Part shown: positions 36,438 to 48,616 of the stretch, piece after piece | How positions within the stretch are numbered: the stretch's first letter is position 1 | Layout: every line of letters starts with the position of its first letter | DNA from: Orientallactaga sibirica | Lineage: Eukaryota; Chordata; Mammalia; Rodentia; Dipodidae | Direction: 5' to 3' | Length of the DNA stretch: 64,000 nucleotides | Assembly (NCBI GenBank): GCA_036365145.1 | Contig: JAEOAD010002183.1 | Span: 868,001-932,000 of the forward strand | Notes under the pieces: generated by a model | Told to the model about the DNA's origin: nothing | The model's input: the letters and a program-made list of their open reading frames with translations, nothing else | Databases searched by the model: none | Program-made: the position numbers and the translations under genes

Positions 36438-36917
36438 TATTGGCAACTTGACTGACTCAGAAGTCAACTACAAAACACACATCTTGGGCAGGTTTGTATA
36501 ACTCAAGATTAAGTGAGTAGGGAAGACCCTCCCACAGAGTGGGAAGCCCATGAAAAGGAAGCCTCAGGAAACAGCAGTTTTGCCTGCTTGTTCTTGCTCC
36601 TTGCTGGTGGGTGCTTCTACCCTGTGGTTTTCACCCTTCTCTGATATCAAAACCCCACTTCTTTGGCCTTAAATTGTGAACTGAAGGCAAGTGGATCTCC
36701 AGGAACCATTTATGTCTTCAGCACTAGAAAGGGACTACTAACACATCCAGCTTTCTGGGGTGAGCAGATAGATACCAGGTTATCAAACTCTCCAGCATGC
36801 AGATAGCCATTGTTGTACTCCCAGTCTTTATTGTGTTGGCCAACCCAATACCTATCCTTTGTAATATATATTAATCTATAGTTCTGTTCCTCTAGAGAAC
36901 CCTGACTAATACAGTTT
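36438..36917 (+). mobile_element. LTR-like interspersed repeat, copy 3 (longer variant)
   Basis: Starts attggcaacttgactgactc, includes tgcttgttcttgctccttgctggtggg and tatagttctgttcctctaga, and ends accctgactaatacag. This ending is typical of an old mammalian repeat that I recognise but cannot name. It directly abuts copy 2. Confidence 0.6.
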
Positions 36918-39454
36918 CTTTCTTCCCCTTAGGTTTTTCTGTCAGGTATTTGGTCCAAGTGAATATTAAGTAACTAATATAGTAATGGATCTAAACTACT
37001 CCAAGTTTATAAAAGCTTTGCCAATTCCAAGACATCTTTAAATTTTCATTCAACAAAGATTATCCACAGTGCATTTGATGCTTGAAAGAAAGGATAATGA
37101 AAAAGATACCACTGAAATACCCATTTCTGATGAGGGGTCTAGTAGGTAAAGGAATTTAAATTTTTTGAGTGCTAAGTTCAGATGCCTCATAAGTAAAAGT
37201 TGGTCCATGAGGCAGCTGGTGGGAAGTGTGTAAGGCTAAATTCAGTCACCTTGTTTGTGTGGAAATATTTCTTTGTTTAGGCATAGAACCTCATGTCATA
37301 AAGGCAAACCAGTAGGGTCTGGGGGAAATGGCTGATCTTTTCTTCCATTTGAGGAAAACACTGTTTTCAGTATACTTGGGATAGAAAGGTTTGGGAAGGA
37401 GGATTTGTTGGTACAGTGACATAGCTTGTGTGAACAAAAAATAAAAATAACTTATGAGCAAGTATGCGATGCAGTGGGACTGCTTAAAAGAAGGTATGGA
37501 TTATGAAAGATCTATTACTTCAAGCATTGCTTGCACATGAAAGGCAGGTTCAAACAGGGAGGGGAAGCACTATTTTACAGCAGGAAATGTAGTAAATCTC
37601 ATTGCTTTGAAAAGCTAGTGGACTTCTGTGGGCTTCACAATAATCAATTAATTAAGCAAAGTAAATATTTAGAATGAGTTACAGTGCAATGATATGAAAT
37701 CATGCCATATAAACAAGTAAACCTACTCTTTAGAAGGGAGGTTTTTCAAAAGAAAGAAGTGGTACTGCACCCAATGTCTACACCCACTAGTAACTCCAGT
37801 GGACATACATTATACTTGCTCAATTATTTATCAATGATAATGGCTGGAGATATTCAAACTATAAAATTCTGGCAAGTTCAAGACTATTCCAGCCAACAAT
37901 ATATTTCATTTTGAGTTTTAAAACATCCTCTTTTTAGTAGGATCCTACAACAATGATTCACCATTTTGCTATGTCTCCATTTCACTCTGTGTCATTGGCT
38001 AAAAAAGGTTTGCCCAAACCAATAAATTTGGGACTTTCTTCTCAAAGACTTTACCTGAGCCTCTTTACCCAAAGTGAAAATTATTTTCCCATGTACAAGT
38101 TGATTTCACAAGTTCATCATCTCAATACTTCTTTGTCTAAATTTGCAATTTCATATCTCCCTCAAGTCCCTGCATTACAACTGGCCTGGCTTTGGACAAG
38201 TATCTTCAAGGACAAAGGCATTCCTAGATTTTCATTTCTCATTATTCTTTCTTTTTTGAGGGTTTTAAAAATATTTGGTCCAAATTTAAACAGAAGACAG
38301 AAATGAAAAATAGTGAACCATTAATATATTAAAGGTAGTACTGCCAGTTATCTCTTGCCTTTGTGTAGCCACTTCTAGATTTTCCCTGGACCTCCCATGA
38401 TCTATCTGACATTACTCAACTTTCAGCCAACCAGCCTGGATTCCACATCCACAGTTACTTGAAATGGACAATGTTATGGTCACTAATGATCCCACCACCG
38501 ATGACTGTAATATTTTTACTTGCAAGTTCCATCCCACTGTTAGTGTGTGTCTGAGATGTGTAACCTGGCTCCAATAACACTGTACATTTGTTTTCTTTAC
38601 TATTTTCTGGGTGCCTGCTTCTTTTCAACCCCTTTTGCAGGCTTATCACCTTCTCAATCTTTCACTGCTGCAAGTTTTCAATGGTAATTTCTAAAGCTTT
38701 CCCTCCCTCTCTTTGCTGTATGCTATTCCTCTTATTCCCGTGGTACCCATTATGTTCTTAACATCGAAGAACATGATTATCTCTGTATGTTACTATCTCT
38801 GGTGCCCTTTACCCTTACTCCAGCTGATTCACCCTTCTGCTTACTTAATATCACCACTTTGAGCTTCACAGGAGTCCATGCCTGAACTGCACAAATCTGA
38901 ATATGTGATTTCCCTACATTTACTCCTCCTGAGCTCCTTGTCTGAAATGCTATCAACATTTTCCCAGCTGTTCAAACTACAAATTTGGGATTCATCTGAT
39001 TTCCTTTCTTATTTCATTCTTGAGGGATCCATTACAGAATACCAAGATCTCTGCTAGAAAGATGTATTTTAAATTTGTCATCTCTCGAAAGTTCACTTCC
39101 TTTCCTAGGCCATAGCAGTCCTTGGCTCTTTCTGAACCCATGTGGCCTCTTACCTCACCCCAGTGCTTCCCTCCTCCACCCCAAGGCCTTCTCTTCTAAC
39201 ATTTAAATTAGATCATGGAATCAATCTATTATGAAATGAGTGAATAAACTAATAAATTATTTTTATTTAACCTTAAAATTATGCCCAAGCTCTTTCCCTG
39301 GACCTATAGTGTCTCTTAGTACTTCTCTAAAGTCTTTTAGTGATTCCACCTCATGAATCAAATTGGCACTCCAGAACTTCTTCAAGCTCTTACAGCTTTG
39401 AGATTCTCTTCTCCCACTCTACAGAGCTAGCTAGATTTTTATTTTTGCTTGCAA
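36918..39454. other. Unique intronic sequence
   Basis: No gene or clear repeat. A 117-codon open frame at 37953-38306 (+) has no recognisable features. Confidence 0.45.
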
Positions 39455-39476
39455 TATGTATGTGTGGATGTAATGT

Positions 39477-39511
<35 letters not shown>

Positions 39512-39850
39512 TGCATGCACATCTATGTGCCTTTGTGGCACCCTATGATTCCCCTGACATTTGCAGAGCAGAATGGAATGTCAGGTCTCCCATTCCATCA
39601 TTCTACAGCCTATTTTTATTTGAGTCAGAGTCTTTTACTGATCTTAGAGCTTGCTGTTTGTGGCAAGGCTGGTTGATTCCCTGGTCTCTGTTCCCCTTTG
39701 GGTCCTGGGGTTAGAGGTATGTGTGGCTACACACACACCCAGCTGTTTTATGGTTTCTGGAGATGCAAACTGGATGGTTTCAGGCCCCCTCAGGCCCTCC
39801 TGTTTGCACAGAAAGTGCACTTATTTATCTACTAAGCTATACCTAGGACA
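39455..39850 (-). mobile_element. Composite SINE with (TG)n tract
   Basis: (TG)n at 39477-39509, catgcacatctatgtgcctt, gagtcagagtcttttactga, ttatctactaagctatacct. Same layout as 7480-7822, strongly diverged. Confidence 0.6.
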
Positions 39851-39959
39851 GTAGCAGAGGACTTTTCCTCACAGAGAGGATTTGGTCACCTGGAGATCCA
39901 TGTTCCTTTCTTTCCTTACTTCATGCCCTGTTATTGTAGCATTGAGTGATTTCCTTTGT

Positions 39960-40065
39960 AGTAATTAACATAAGTTGTTTACTGTTTGTCTCCACCATCA
40001 CAGTGTGAGCTTCATGAAAGCAGAATTAACTTTAGTTCTTCACAGTGAGAACTGGTGAATAAATA
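39960..40065 (+). mobile_element. L2 3'-end fragment
   Basis: actgtttgtctccaccatcacagtgtgagcttcatgaaagcaga... and ggtgaataaatata match the L2 3' end. Confidence 0.6.
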
Positions 40066-40904
40066 TATTAGGAGAGATGAGGAGGGCAGAAGAAAGGGAT
40101 GCTGTCAACTTTAAATTAGAAGTCATATGAGTACCTAAATTTGGAGAGAAAATATAATATTAATTTGAGAATAAAATATTTTGATGTCTTATGCATACTG
40201 TGGCTTTATTTTATAAACAAATTTAAAAATTATAATTTTCATTAAAAGGTACTATTTTGAAATTTTTGTTTTTTATTTCAAATATGTAATTAATTAGCCT
40301 CCTGAGAAATAACTTAAATAAATCCTTTTTATGTGTTCTTTCCTCTGTCTTTAGCCAAAAAGTAATTAGTATATGGCTGCTGGGGTAGGACAGGTCCTCT
40401 TAATCTGACTACTATAAGTCAATGCCAGAAAGGCTGAGGCAAAGTCAGGCATAGCTTTTCAGGCATTTCTCCTACTTCACACAAGTCATTATAAATAATT
40501 CACCCAAAAAAACAAACCACAAATAATAAGAAGAAACAATGTGAAGCATTGTATATTTTTGAATTACTACAGGAAGGGAATTGATTTGCAGCTAAAACAC
40601 GATAGTACCTCATCCTGTCGACATGTATTTGGCTGAAATTGCCAGTAACTGGCTCCAAGAAACTCATGTATAAATTCTCAGAGCTACCTGCTTTGGGTAC
40701 TCAGGCCTAAGCCCTGATAAAACATAATCATGAGTCTTTAAGGAAGGCACACTCTAACTTCTTCTTTTTTAAATTGGAAAGAAGGAAATGGTTTGTATGG
40801 TTTTTATAAAAAGATTCAGGGCAAAAGATTATTTTCCTTAATATATATTTGTTGAATAGCAATTGTGCTAGGTTTTTCTCCTCATTAGTATGGCAAATAA
40901 TGAA
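40066..40904. other. Unique intronic sequence
   Basis: AT-rich, nothing recognised. Confidence 0.45.
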
Positions 40905-41560
40905 AACAATTTAAAGGAGAAAAGACATTGGTTCACAGTTTTGGAGGACTCAGTCCATGGTTGGCTGGCTCCATTAATGTGAAAGGGTGAACATTGCTAT
41001 TTAGCTCATGCTGGCCAGGAAGTAGAGAGAAGGTCAGAAAGGGGCCAGGATATCGGTGATGATTAACCTCTATTATCCACTTGATTGAATCTAGAATCAC
41101 CTAGGAGACAAACCTCTGGGCATGGCTGTGAGGGAGTTTCTAGATAAGGTTGAGACAGGAAGACCTACCCTACCTGTGGGTGGCAACATCCCATGGGCTG
41201 GGTTCCTAGACTGTATAAAAAGGAGAAAGATAACTGAGCATAAGTATTAATCATGCTCTGCTTCATGAGCCTGCATGCAATGTGCCCAGCTTTAAGTTCC
41301 TGCTGTCAAGCTTTCCCCACTATGGACTGAAACCTAAAACTTTGAGCCCCAATAAACCTCTTCTTCCTTAAGTTGCTTCTGTCATATATTTTGTCATGGC
41401 AATGAGACCAGAAAGTAATATGACATCCTTCAAAGAAATACTCCCTATAATGACCTACCTCCTAAAGTTTCTTCCATTTTCCAAAAAAGCACTATAAGCT
41501 GGGACCAAGCTTTCAACAGATGAATCTGAGGAAGATAGTTAATATTCAAACCACAACATA
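40905..41560. mobile_element. Old repeat split by a younger LTR-like insertion
   Basis: Flanks 40905-41058 (gacattggttcacagttttggagg) and 41413-41560 (cctacctcctaaagtttctt ... caaaccacaaca) look like two halves of one old mammalian repeat. The insert is listed separately. The left half resembles 60765-60925. Confidence 0.5.
41059..41412 (+). mobile_element. LTR-like interspersed repeat, copy 4 (best preserved)
   Basis: gatgattaacctctattatccacttgattg, catggctgtgagggagtttc, acctgtgggtggcaacatcccatgggctggg, a TATA-like tgtataaaaaggag and a poly(A)-signal-like cccaataaacctcttcttcc. It ends near gagaccagaaagtaatatgac. Promoter-then-AATAAA order fits an LTR. Confidence 0.7.
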
Positions 41561-42110
41561 AATTCAAGGCAACTACTCTATCATGAAGAATAAAAGACAA
41601 AAAGATGAATAGACATAGTTCTTTCTCTTAGGAGATTTATCAAGAACATTGAATGGATGGGTGGATAGATGTACATATGGATAGATAGATACAATATAGA
41701 GATGATGAACGTATGAGCATTGTTTCCTAACCAAAAAAATGTAATAAGGATTTAAAATAACACAAGAAAGAATTAAAGAGACTCTGATTATGAAACTAAT
41801 GAAGATGGTTCATTAATTTGTTCCTTATCTCAGTAGCCTTGTGATATAATGTCTTTTCCTTTATTTTAATGTCTATAAAGTTCTTATAGTGAATGAATGA
41901 CAATTGTAGCCTCCTCTTGGTCCAGTCTTTCGATTAAGCAGCCAAGGGTTAACATTTAGTTGACCCTTTATGAGTTATTCAGTGAAATATATAAACTATT
42001 ATCCTTTATGAGGTATGAAAAGAGACAAAAATTTCTGAGGATTTTTCCCAAACCCATCAAAACTAGAGAAAACCATCAATACATTGCTCTGTAAGCCTTA
42101 CCTACACCCC
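41561..42110. other. Intronic sequence with GATA-rich stretch
   Basis: A short (GATA/GGAT)n-like stretch lies at 41652-41692. Otherwise nothing recognised. Confidence 0.5.
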
Positions 42111-42129
42111 TCCTGACTATTGTGTCTTC

Positions 42130-42460
42130 AGTATGGTGCAAGGGCAGCCACAGGCACTGTAGAGCCATAGCCACAACTCTGTGCTACCTCATGGCCTGAG
42201 CTTTGGCAAGGGACACAAGGTGACCAAGAACATGAGAAAGGCACGGCTACCACCATCATCACCTCACCAAGCCCATCAATGTTCCCTATGGAGCTGCTCA
42301 ATGTTCCCTATGGAGCCTTGTTAAATCGAAGGGCCTCACCAAGAGGAAGGGATAGATGTAGAGCCTATCCTGAACATCATGAAGAAAGTAGCTGCCAAGG
42401 TAGTCTGAGTGCCTCTTTTCCCATGCATAAAAACATCATCACAGGAACACAAATAAAAAC
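42130..42460 (+). pseudogene. RPL36: RPL36-like processed pseudogene
   Basis: The stretch ctgtgctacctcatggcctg...ggacacaaggtgaccaagaa aligns with the start of ribosomal protein L36 (60S subunit): LRYPMAVGLNKGHKVTKN in part. The initiator appears as ATA at 42167. The end aagaaagtagctgccaagg...tga at 42408 resembles the L36 C-terminus (MRKAAAKKD), and aataaa follows at 42452. The central part is partly deleted. It contains a near-perfect 22-bp tandem duplication (tcaatgttccctatggagc at 42276 and 42298) and stops in all frames. I saw no clear TSD. The match relies on my memory of the coding sequence, so the call is moderate. Confidence 0.65.
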
Positions 42461-43116
42461 AATGAAAGGGGATTGGCTGAATCCATGTCAGCAGGAAGAT
42501 TCATATGTATAATGGTGTTGGGTGTTTTGAGTGGTTTGAGACATAAGGGTATATCATATATCAATAGCAAAACAAAAACCCCTCGGCAAATTGACCAAGT
42601 CTTCCATGAGCATAATAGTCATGTAGTGTTTAGGGGGGTAAACTGTCTCTCAAATGTCTCTGAAAATGATTAAAGCACTCAGCATCAGTAAGAGAGAGTA
42701 CTATCTGAAGTCCTCTTGAAATTCTAGCTTATAATCACACTAACACTGAGTTAGAGCTTGCATTTGCCATAGAGTAGACACTATATTTTAACCCATTCTT
42801 AATTATCAACTTTTATTTGTGGCCTCAAATCTTGTTTTCAGGCCGCCCTTCCTATGAGCAAATGAATCCCGACTATTTCCCATCTAAGCAGATAGCCCAG
42901 AAGAAGAGCACTCGGAGCACAGTAATTTACTCACTTGTGCTGAGAAGGTGCCCATCTCATGAACACTGCTCATATACCAGCCATCTTCTTTGGTTTGAAC
43001 ATGGACTCAACAACAGCAAATGCTTTGTCAAGGGAAATGGAAGAGAAATAGACATTTATGGTTCTTTCATGTTCATATTTCCCAAAGTTCCTATTTTTAT
43101 TTAAAGGACTATTTAT
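42461..43116. other. Unique intronic sequence
   Basis: Nothing recognised; an open frame of 95 codons at 42817-43104 shows no motif. Confidence 0.45.
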
Positions 43117-43450
43117 TAAGGGGGCTGAGGAGATGGCTCAGTTAAGTGAAGTGATTTCTGTGCAAGTGTGAGGACCTGTGAGGATCTCAGGCACTTGTGT
43201 AAATGCCAGATGTGGTAATCCCAATGATTGAGAGGCAGAGACAGGCAGATCCCCAAGGAAATCTGGTCAGCTATACTAGCTGAGTCAGTAGGATATGACT
43301 CCAGTAAGAATCCATGTCTCAAAAAATGAGGTGGAAAGTGATAGAAGGAGACACCCAACATTGACCTCTGACCTCCACACACATGCACTCACATGTGCAC
43401 AGTCACCCAAATTCACACACATGTAAACATACATATACATATGCAACCAC
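43117..43450 (+). mobile_element. Composite SINE with (CA)-rich tail
   Basis: ggggctgaggagatggctca head, a B1-like middle (gtggtaatcccaatgattga, gaggcagagacaggcagatc) and gacctctgacctccacacac followed by ACAC/ATAC-rich tail. Opposite orientation to 7480, 19600 and 39455. Confidence 0.75.
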
Positions 43451-43504
43451 ACATACATACATGTGTAATAGAAAAAAGATCCCTACATTCAGAAGTCAAA
43501 TACA

Positions 43505-43590
43505 GGGCTGGGATTAACTCAATGGCAGAGCAATTGCTTAAAATTCATGAGGTCTCAGGGCTGATCCCTAGGATGGCCTAAAAAGAAAAA
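43505..43590 (+). mobile_element. ID-like SINE
   Basis: gggctgggattaactcaatggcagagcaattgctt, gggctgatccctaggatggc. Confidence 0.65.
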
Positions 43591-43618
43591 GAGTGAGAAA
43601 ATAATGATGATGTGAAGC

Positions 43619-43965
43619 TGTGGTAGTTTGAATGTAGGCCCCCAGCAGATTCAGATGTTTTATTAAAGTTTGTAATTTGAATTTCCAGGTGCCTGGATGA
43701 GAGGTGTCACTGGGGGTAGATCTGATTTCCAGCCCAAAGGTGTGCAGAGAGGTGTGAACTCTGCCTGGGTCCCTGCTGTTTTGACTTCTACGCTTGCTTG
43801 TGGTGCTGGCTGTTTGGTGATGTCTCTCTGCTTGGGTTTATGGGACCCTGCTTCTTCCACCACTGATAGAACTTCCTCTGTATTTATAAGCTTGAAATAA
43901 ATCCTTCCTCATATAAACTGTGTATATTTGAAAGTTATTACAGCAACATGGAACTGACTACAACA
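43619..43965 (+). repeat. MaLR 5' LTR
   Basis: 347 bases. Poly(A) signal gaaataaatccttcctc and terminal ttacagcaacatggaactga. Confidence 0.8.
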
Positions 43966-44441
43966 AAAAATGGAGACCCAAAGATGCTTTGGACATACCA
44001 GGACTGTGAAGAGCCGACTGTGAGGAGCTTACTGTGGAGCGCTGTTGGCTTGGGATAGAAGTTTTCCCCAGCTACTCAGCCTGGCTGGAGTGATGGAATT
44101 AGAAAATCCAGATTTTCATCACTGGTTATGGATATCAGACTTGAACTTCAGATGTTGATGTTTGCCTAATGGTTACAGATTTTGTTTTTTATCCAGTCTC
44201 TCCTTTTTATGCCTTCGAACTATGAAAATGTTCACTCTGTACCATTATGTGTTGGAAGTATGTAACTTCTTTTGATTTTACAGGAGTCATAGTTAAGAGA
44301 TGATCTTAAATTTCCGATGAGACTTGGGACTTTGCAACAATCTTAAAGTTGGTAAAGACTATGGGGACCTTAGAAATTGGACTTAATACAATTTGCAATG
44401 TTAGATGGTCATGAGTCTATTGGGAGTTGAGGCGAAATGTG

Positions 44442-44803
44442 TGTGGTAGTTTGAATGTTATGTCCCCCGATAGATTCAGATGTTTTATTAAAACCTGGAT
44501 TTCAAGCCGGGCTGGAGGGTGTTTCACTGGGGGGTGGATTGGTGGATCTGATTCTATCCTAAAGGTATGCAGAACAGTCTGAACTCTGGCTGTGGCCCTG
44601 CTGTTTTGCTGCCAGTTCCTATGTGCTTGCTTGTGACACTGGTGGTGTTTTTTTTTTCTCTGCTTGAATCTGTGAAAGAGGGCCAGTTTCTTTTGCCATA
44701 ATAGAACTTCCCCAGTATCTGTAAGACTGAAATAAATTCCATTCCTCCCATAAACTGTGTCTGTTTAGAAGTTCATCCCAGCAACATGGAGCTGACTACA
44801 CCA
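44442..44803 (+). repeat. MaLR 3' LTR
   Basis: 362 bases. gaaataaattccattcctcc and terminal cccagcaacatggagctgac. Clearly diverged from the 5' LTR, so an old insertion. Confidence 0.8.
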
Positions 44804-46309
44804 GAAATCATCACAGAAACCAACAAGTCCAGTGATATGGGATCGTTGTGGTCTGTGCCCTAGTTACCTTCTCTGGGAATTAAAAAAAAAAAAACAAACA
44901 AACACTCTACACAATTCTTATGATTGCTTGAACAAAGACCATGAAATGTCATTGTGTGCCCTTCTGCTTGTCTTCCAGGACTGGCTACTCAGAAGGGGCC
45001 ACTGCTTCATCCACAGCTCCTGGAGTGGCAGGAATCTTTTTCCTTTTCTTGTTCCTTCAAAGTCTAGAGCGACAAGAATTTCTTAGCATGCTTCTCCCAC
45101 ATTGCTCACATGGCTACATGTGTGATTAGCTCTGCAGGGACTCTCTGGATCCATTAGAGAACAAGTACACAAACAAACCAGAAAATACCATCACCACCAA
45201 CAAGATGACTTTAATTACAGAGACATTCTGCTTTGTGGCTGCTATGTTGCTATGTTGCTTTCTTTCTTGAAGGCGATTAACTGCTTTTGGATCATTTTAG
45301 CACAGGGAGTATAAATGTCTCATGTCCCTGACTTGTAGAATTTTCTCTCTAAATCAGAGAATGGCAGAGCTTGAGGAAACTGACCATCCTCTTTTATAGG
45401 GAGCATGATAAAGCCCTGGAAGTCTGTGTGACTTGCCCACATCTGGCCACCACATGACAGGTCAGCATAAAAGGCCTTGTCTGCAGACCTGCATCATCTG
45501 CTTTCTGTTCCTGTACTGATGATGTCTTTCTCTGCATTTCTGTGCCCTTCTCTGTCCTCTCTGACCAGTCAGAGACTGGTGCACACTGGGGTCCTCCATG
45601 ACCCTGAAGAAACTCTGGTCTGTTCCACTCCTGGCCAAGTCCCAGAAAGGGTGACATACAAACAAAAATGAATTCATCTTTTTCCTCTATTATTTTTCTA
45701 AATTGTCTTTTTCCTACTCATGACTAGGCAGTACTTTCTCACAGCTGGGGATGAACAAATTCAAAAAGATGTTCTCAAATACATAGTTTCCAAAAGAGGC
45801 CCCTAATCTTGCAAATATAAGATGAGCATTTTGAGTGATTGCACAGCTCATGAAAATGTTCTCGGATAGAACCTCATCAGCAGTGATCCAGTCTGGACAA
45901 GGGGTCCCCTGTGGAGGCTTTAGTCCCCTCACATTAGGGCACAGAGTCCTATTTTTCCTGCAGAGACAGAATACATGGCAAGAATGCATTAACTGACAAA
46001 CATCACAAATACCTATCCAGTGAAGGGAGGGATATTTCTTTAAAGGTGCACCTCTGGTTAGAAAGACTTACTAGACTTGAAGCCTATAGTATTTCTCCTT
46101 CCCCTTGAAGACAAAGGTCCTTTTGTTCTGTAGGCATTAACTTTAAGAACAGTCTCAAGGTCAACATTGTATCTTTCATATATAGCAAGAGAATGTACTA
46201 AGATAGTAGGCAAATACAGTTTATTACAGTTTAGCCATGCGTGCCTCAATGCTTAAGACATCTTTTTTCTAAGCTAAAAGTAGATTAAATGAGAGCATAC
46301 ACAGTTCTA
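44804..46309. other. Intronic sequence
   Basis: No gene. A MIR-like stretch at about 45350-45480 is possible. Confidence 0.4.
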
Positions 46310-46645
46310 GTTTTCTAGGACTGCTATAAGGAAATACCATATGTTTTATAAACAATAGTTAGTTTTCCACATTGCTGGAGGCTGGGAAGTCCAAGATCAA
46401 AGCACCATTTCATTCAAGGTCGGCTAAGAGTGTCTTCCATGAACCACAGGCAGCCTCTCCTCATGCATCCCTACAAGGTGGAAGGGAAAGGAAGTGCCTG
46501 GATTTCTCTTATAAGGACATGAATTCCAATCATAAGAGTGCTGACTTCATGACTTAATCACCAGCAAAAAGCCATGCCTCCAACAACTTGGCAATAAGAA
46601 CTTCAACATGAATTTTCAGAGGACACAAATATTCAGATCACAGCA
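46310..46645 (+). mobile_element. Old mammalian interspersed repeat, family unnamed
   Basis: ttctaggactgctataagga, acattgctggaggctgggaagtccaagatca, tttctcttataaggacatga, gaacttcaacatgaattttc form a pattern I recognise from old mammalian repeats. Confidence 0.55.
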
Positions 46646-47097
46646 CAATTTTTAAAATTTGTATCTGCAAGTACATTTTAGGTACCTTTCAGCTCAGTTA
46701 CTTAAAAAAAAAAAAACATTTGAATGGGAAATTATAATTAAGATGACAGAAATTAAGCACCTGACAAAATTCCCTGTCCATGCCAAGTCAAAAGAGGTAC
46801 ATTTTGGTACCTTCATATCACCTCCATCAGCCCAGCACTGAACTGCTTCAAGGACTTAAACATTAGTTTTGGTTTCCAGGGCCTCATTTTCAGAAAGTCA
46901 AAGGAGGCCCAGGAATCAACATCCAGGCAGCACTGATACAGAGTGGCTTGTGGAAAATACCCTGAGCTATGGATGTGCACTGGGGCACAATGGTTGCCTG
47001 CAGGTGGCTAATAGAATATAATGGTCACACTTCTAGATTGGGAGAAACTGGGACAAAGGAAGCATTCTTCACAGGGCCAAAATTTCTTTTACTCCCT
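46646..47097. other. Unique intronic sequence
   Basis: Nothing recognised beyond an A12 run near 46703. Confidence 0.45.
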
Positions 47098-47325
47098 CAG
47101 AGAGATGGCTTAGTGGTTAAGCACTTGCCTGTGAAGCATAAGGACCTGGTTCAAGGCTTGATTCCCTAGAACCTGCAAAAGCCAGATGCGCAAGGTGGAA
47201 CATGCATCTGGAGTTCATTTGCAGTGGCTGGTGTGCCCATTCTTTCTCTCTCTCTCTGCCTCTTTCTCTGTCTGTCTGTCTGTTACTCTCAATTAAATAA
47301 ATAAAAATAAAGAAAAAACAATAAA
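47098..47325 (+). mobile_element. DIP-like SINE
   Basis: cagagagatggcttagtggt, aagccagatgcgcaaggtgg, atctggagttcatttgcagt, CT/TCTG tract, AAATAAATAAAAATAAA tail. Confidence 0.93.
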
Positions 47326-48259
47326 AAAATTCCAAGCTCACTCTTCTCCCCTTTCCTGATCTTTCCTCCAGTCCTCTTCACTGAGAAGAAAGAAAACTAA
47401 CATGTTTGGACCCTACCCTACATTACCCCAGCTACATTACCAATCCTGAAAATTAACCTTCCATAACACTGATATTAGCATTTCCCTCTGCTGATCCATT
47501 AAACTCAGGAAAGTTAAATAATTTATGCAATGTTATACAACTGAGGGAAAAAATATGGATTCCAGCCCGAGACCACAGGCTCTTAAGCTATTATTTGTTT
47601 CTTTCAGAGATGATTCTTCAATGTCTATAGCAAAATAATTTTTTTTTCCAGACAGAATCATCATCTAGTGCTTTTATCGGCTGATGCTTCGCTTTCCTTC
47701 ACACCTTTCTACTTTCTGTCTTCCTGCCTGCAGCTATTAGTTCCTTGTACCTTCCACTTTCTCCCCATCAAGTTTCCCCTTTCTTCATTGCTGCCTCTCC
47801 ACTCTTGTAAGCTTATATAGTCCACACAGTAACTACTCTCTAGTCTCTGTTTCTTCATTCCCATTGCCCATTCAACCTAGCTCTGGGTGAGCCCCATATT
47901 CCTTCTCTGTGACTGCCCCTTGGGAGACACACTCTGCTGGGGCAGTCCTGTAGGCTCGCAAATGCAGTCGAGTAACCTCACTATCACTCTGATTGGCTTC
48001 ATCACTCTGCCCTGGGGATTACCTTCAACTCAAGCTTTCCAGTCCTCATCTACCCACTAGCTGTCAGCAGATGTCAGAAGCCTGCCTTATTCTTTTCTGA
48101 GAAGAGGAATCCTTCAGCATGAACTCCTGGCAAGAATGTTCCCAAAGGAACATGACCATCTGCTCTGCCTCCTCTACTTCCCATGAGATAAGGGGTTAAG
48201 TTGATCTAAGTCTATCTTGACTAAATTAATCCTAAAATATCCAAAATACAATTTTTCTT
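47326..48259. other. Intronic sequence
   Basis: Nothing strong; a faint MIR-like part at 47490-47590. Confidence 0.4.
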
Positions 48260-48263
48260 TGAG

Positions 48264-48267
<4 letters not shown>

Positions 48268-48297
<30 letters not shown>

Positions 48298-48434
48298 CGA
48301 GGTAGGGTCTCACTCTGGCCCAGGCTGACCTGGAATTAACTATGTAGTCTCAGGGTGGCCTTGAACTCACAGCGATCCTCCTACCTCTGCCTCCCAAGTG
48401 CTGGGATTAAAGGCGTGCGCCACCACGCCCGGCT
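48268..48434 (-). mobile_element. B1-like SINE with long oligo(A)
   Basis: T-run of about 30 at 48268-48297 (tail on the minus strand), then cgaggtagggtctcactctg ... gtgctgggattaaaggcgtgcgccaccacgcccggct. TSD tgagagac at 48260-48267 and 48434-48441. Several intact CpG sites and the long oligo(A) suggest a young copy. Confidence 0.96.
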
Positions 48435-48554
48435 GAGAGACATTTCTTATTTTTAGATAGAACACACACATTAACTCCAAACTTAACCTTATTATTATTA
48501 TTAGTCACTACCATAAACCTGAGGGATTGACCAACATGGTTTTATTCACAGCCA

Positions 48555-48616
48555 TATAAATATATATGTATGTCTATGTATGTGTGTATGTATGTATATA
48601 TATATATATATATATA
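48555..48616. repeat. (TATG)n/(TA)n microsatellite
   Basis: Alternating TATG, TGTG and a run of about 11 TA units directly beside the next B1. Confidence 0.93.

Larger units (their letters stand above)
43619..44803 (+). mobile_element. MaLR-type LTR retrotransposon with two LTRs
   Basis: Two direct ~350-base repeats, 43619-43965 and 44442-44803, begin tgtggtagtttgaatgt and end with a gcaacatggaactgactacaaca-like sequence. They flank a ~475-base internal segment without coding capacity. LTR layout (start, aataaa near the 3' third, end tgg-a-ctgac-aca) parallels mammalian MaLR/THE1-MST LTRs, which are non-autonomous. The flanking 5-mers gaagc and gaaat match only in part, so no clear TSD. Confidence 0.82.
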
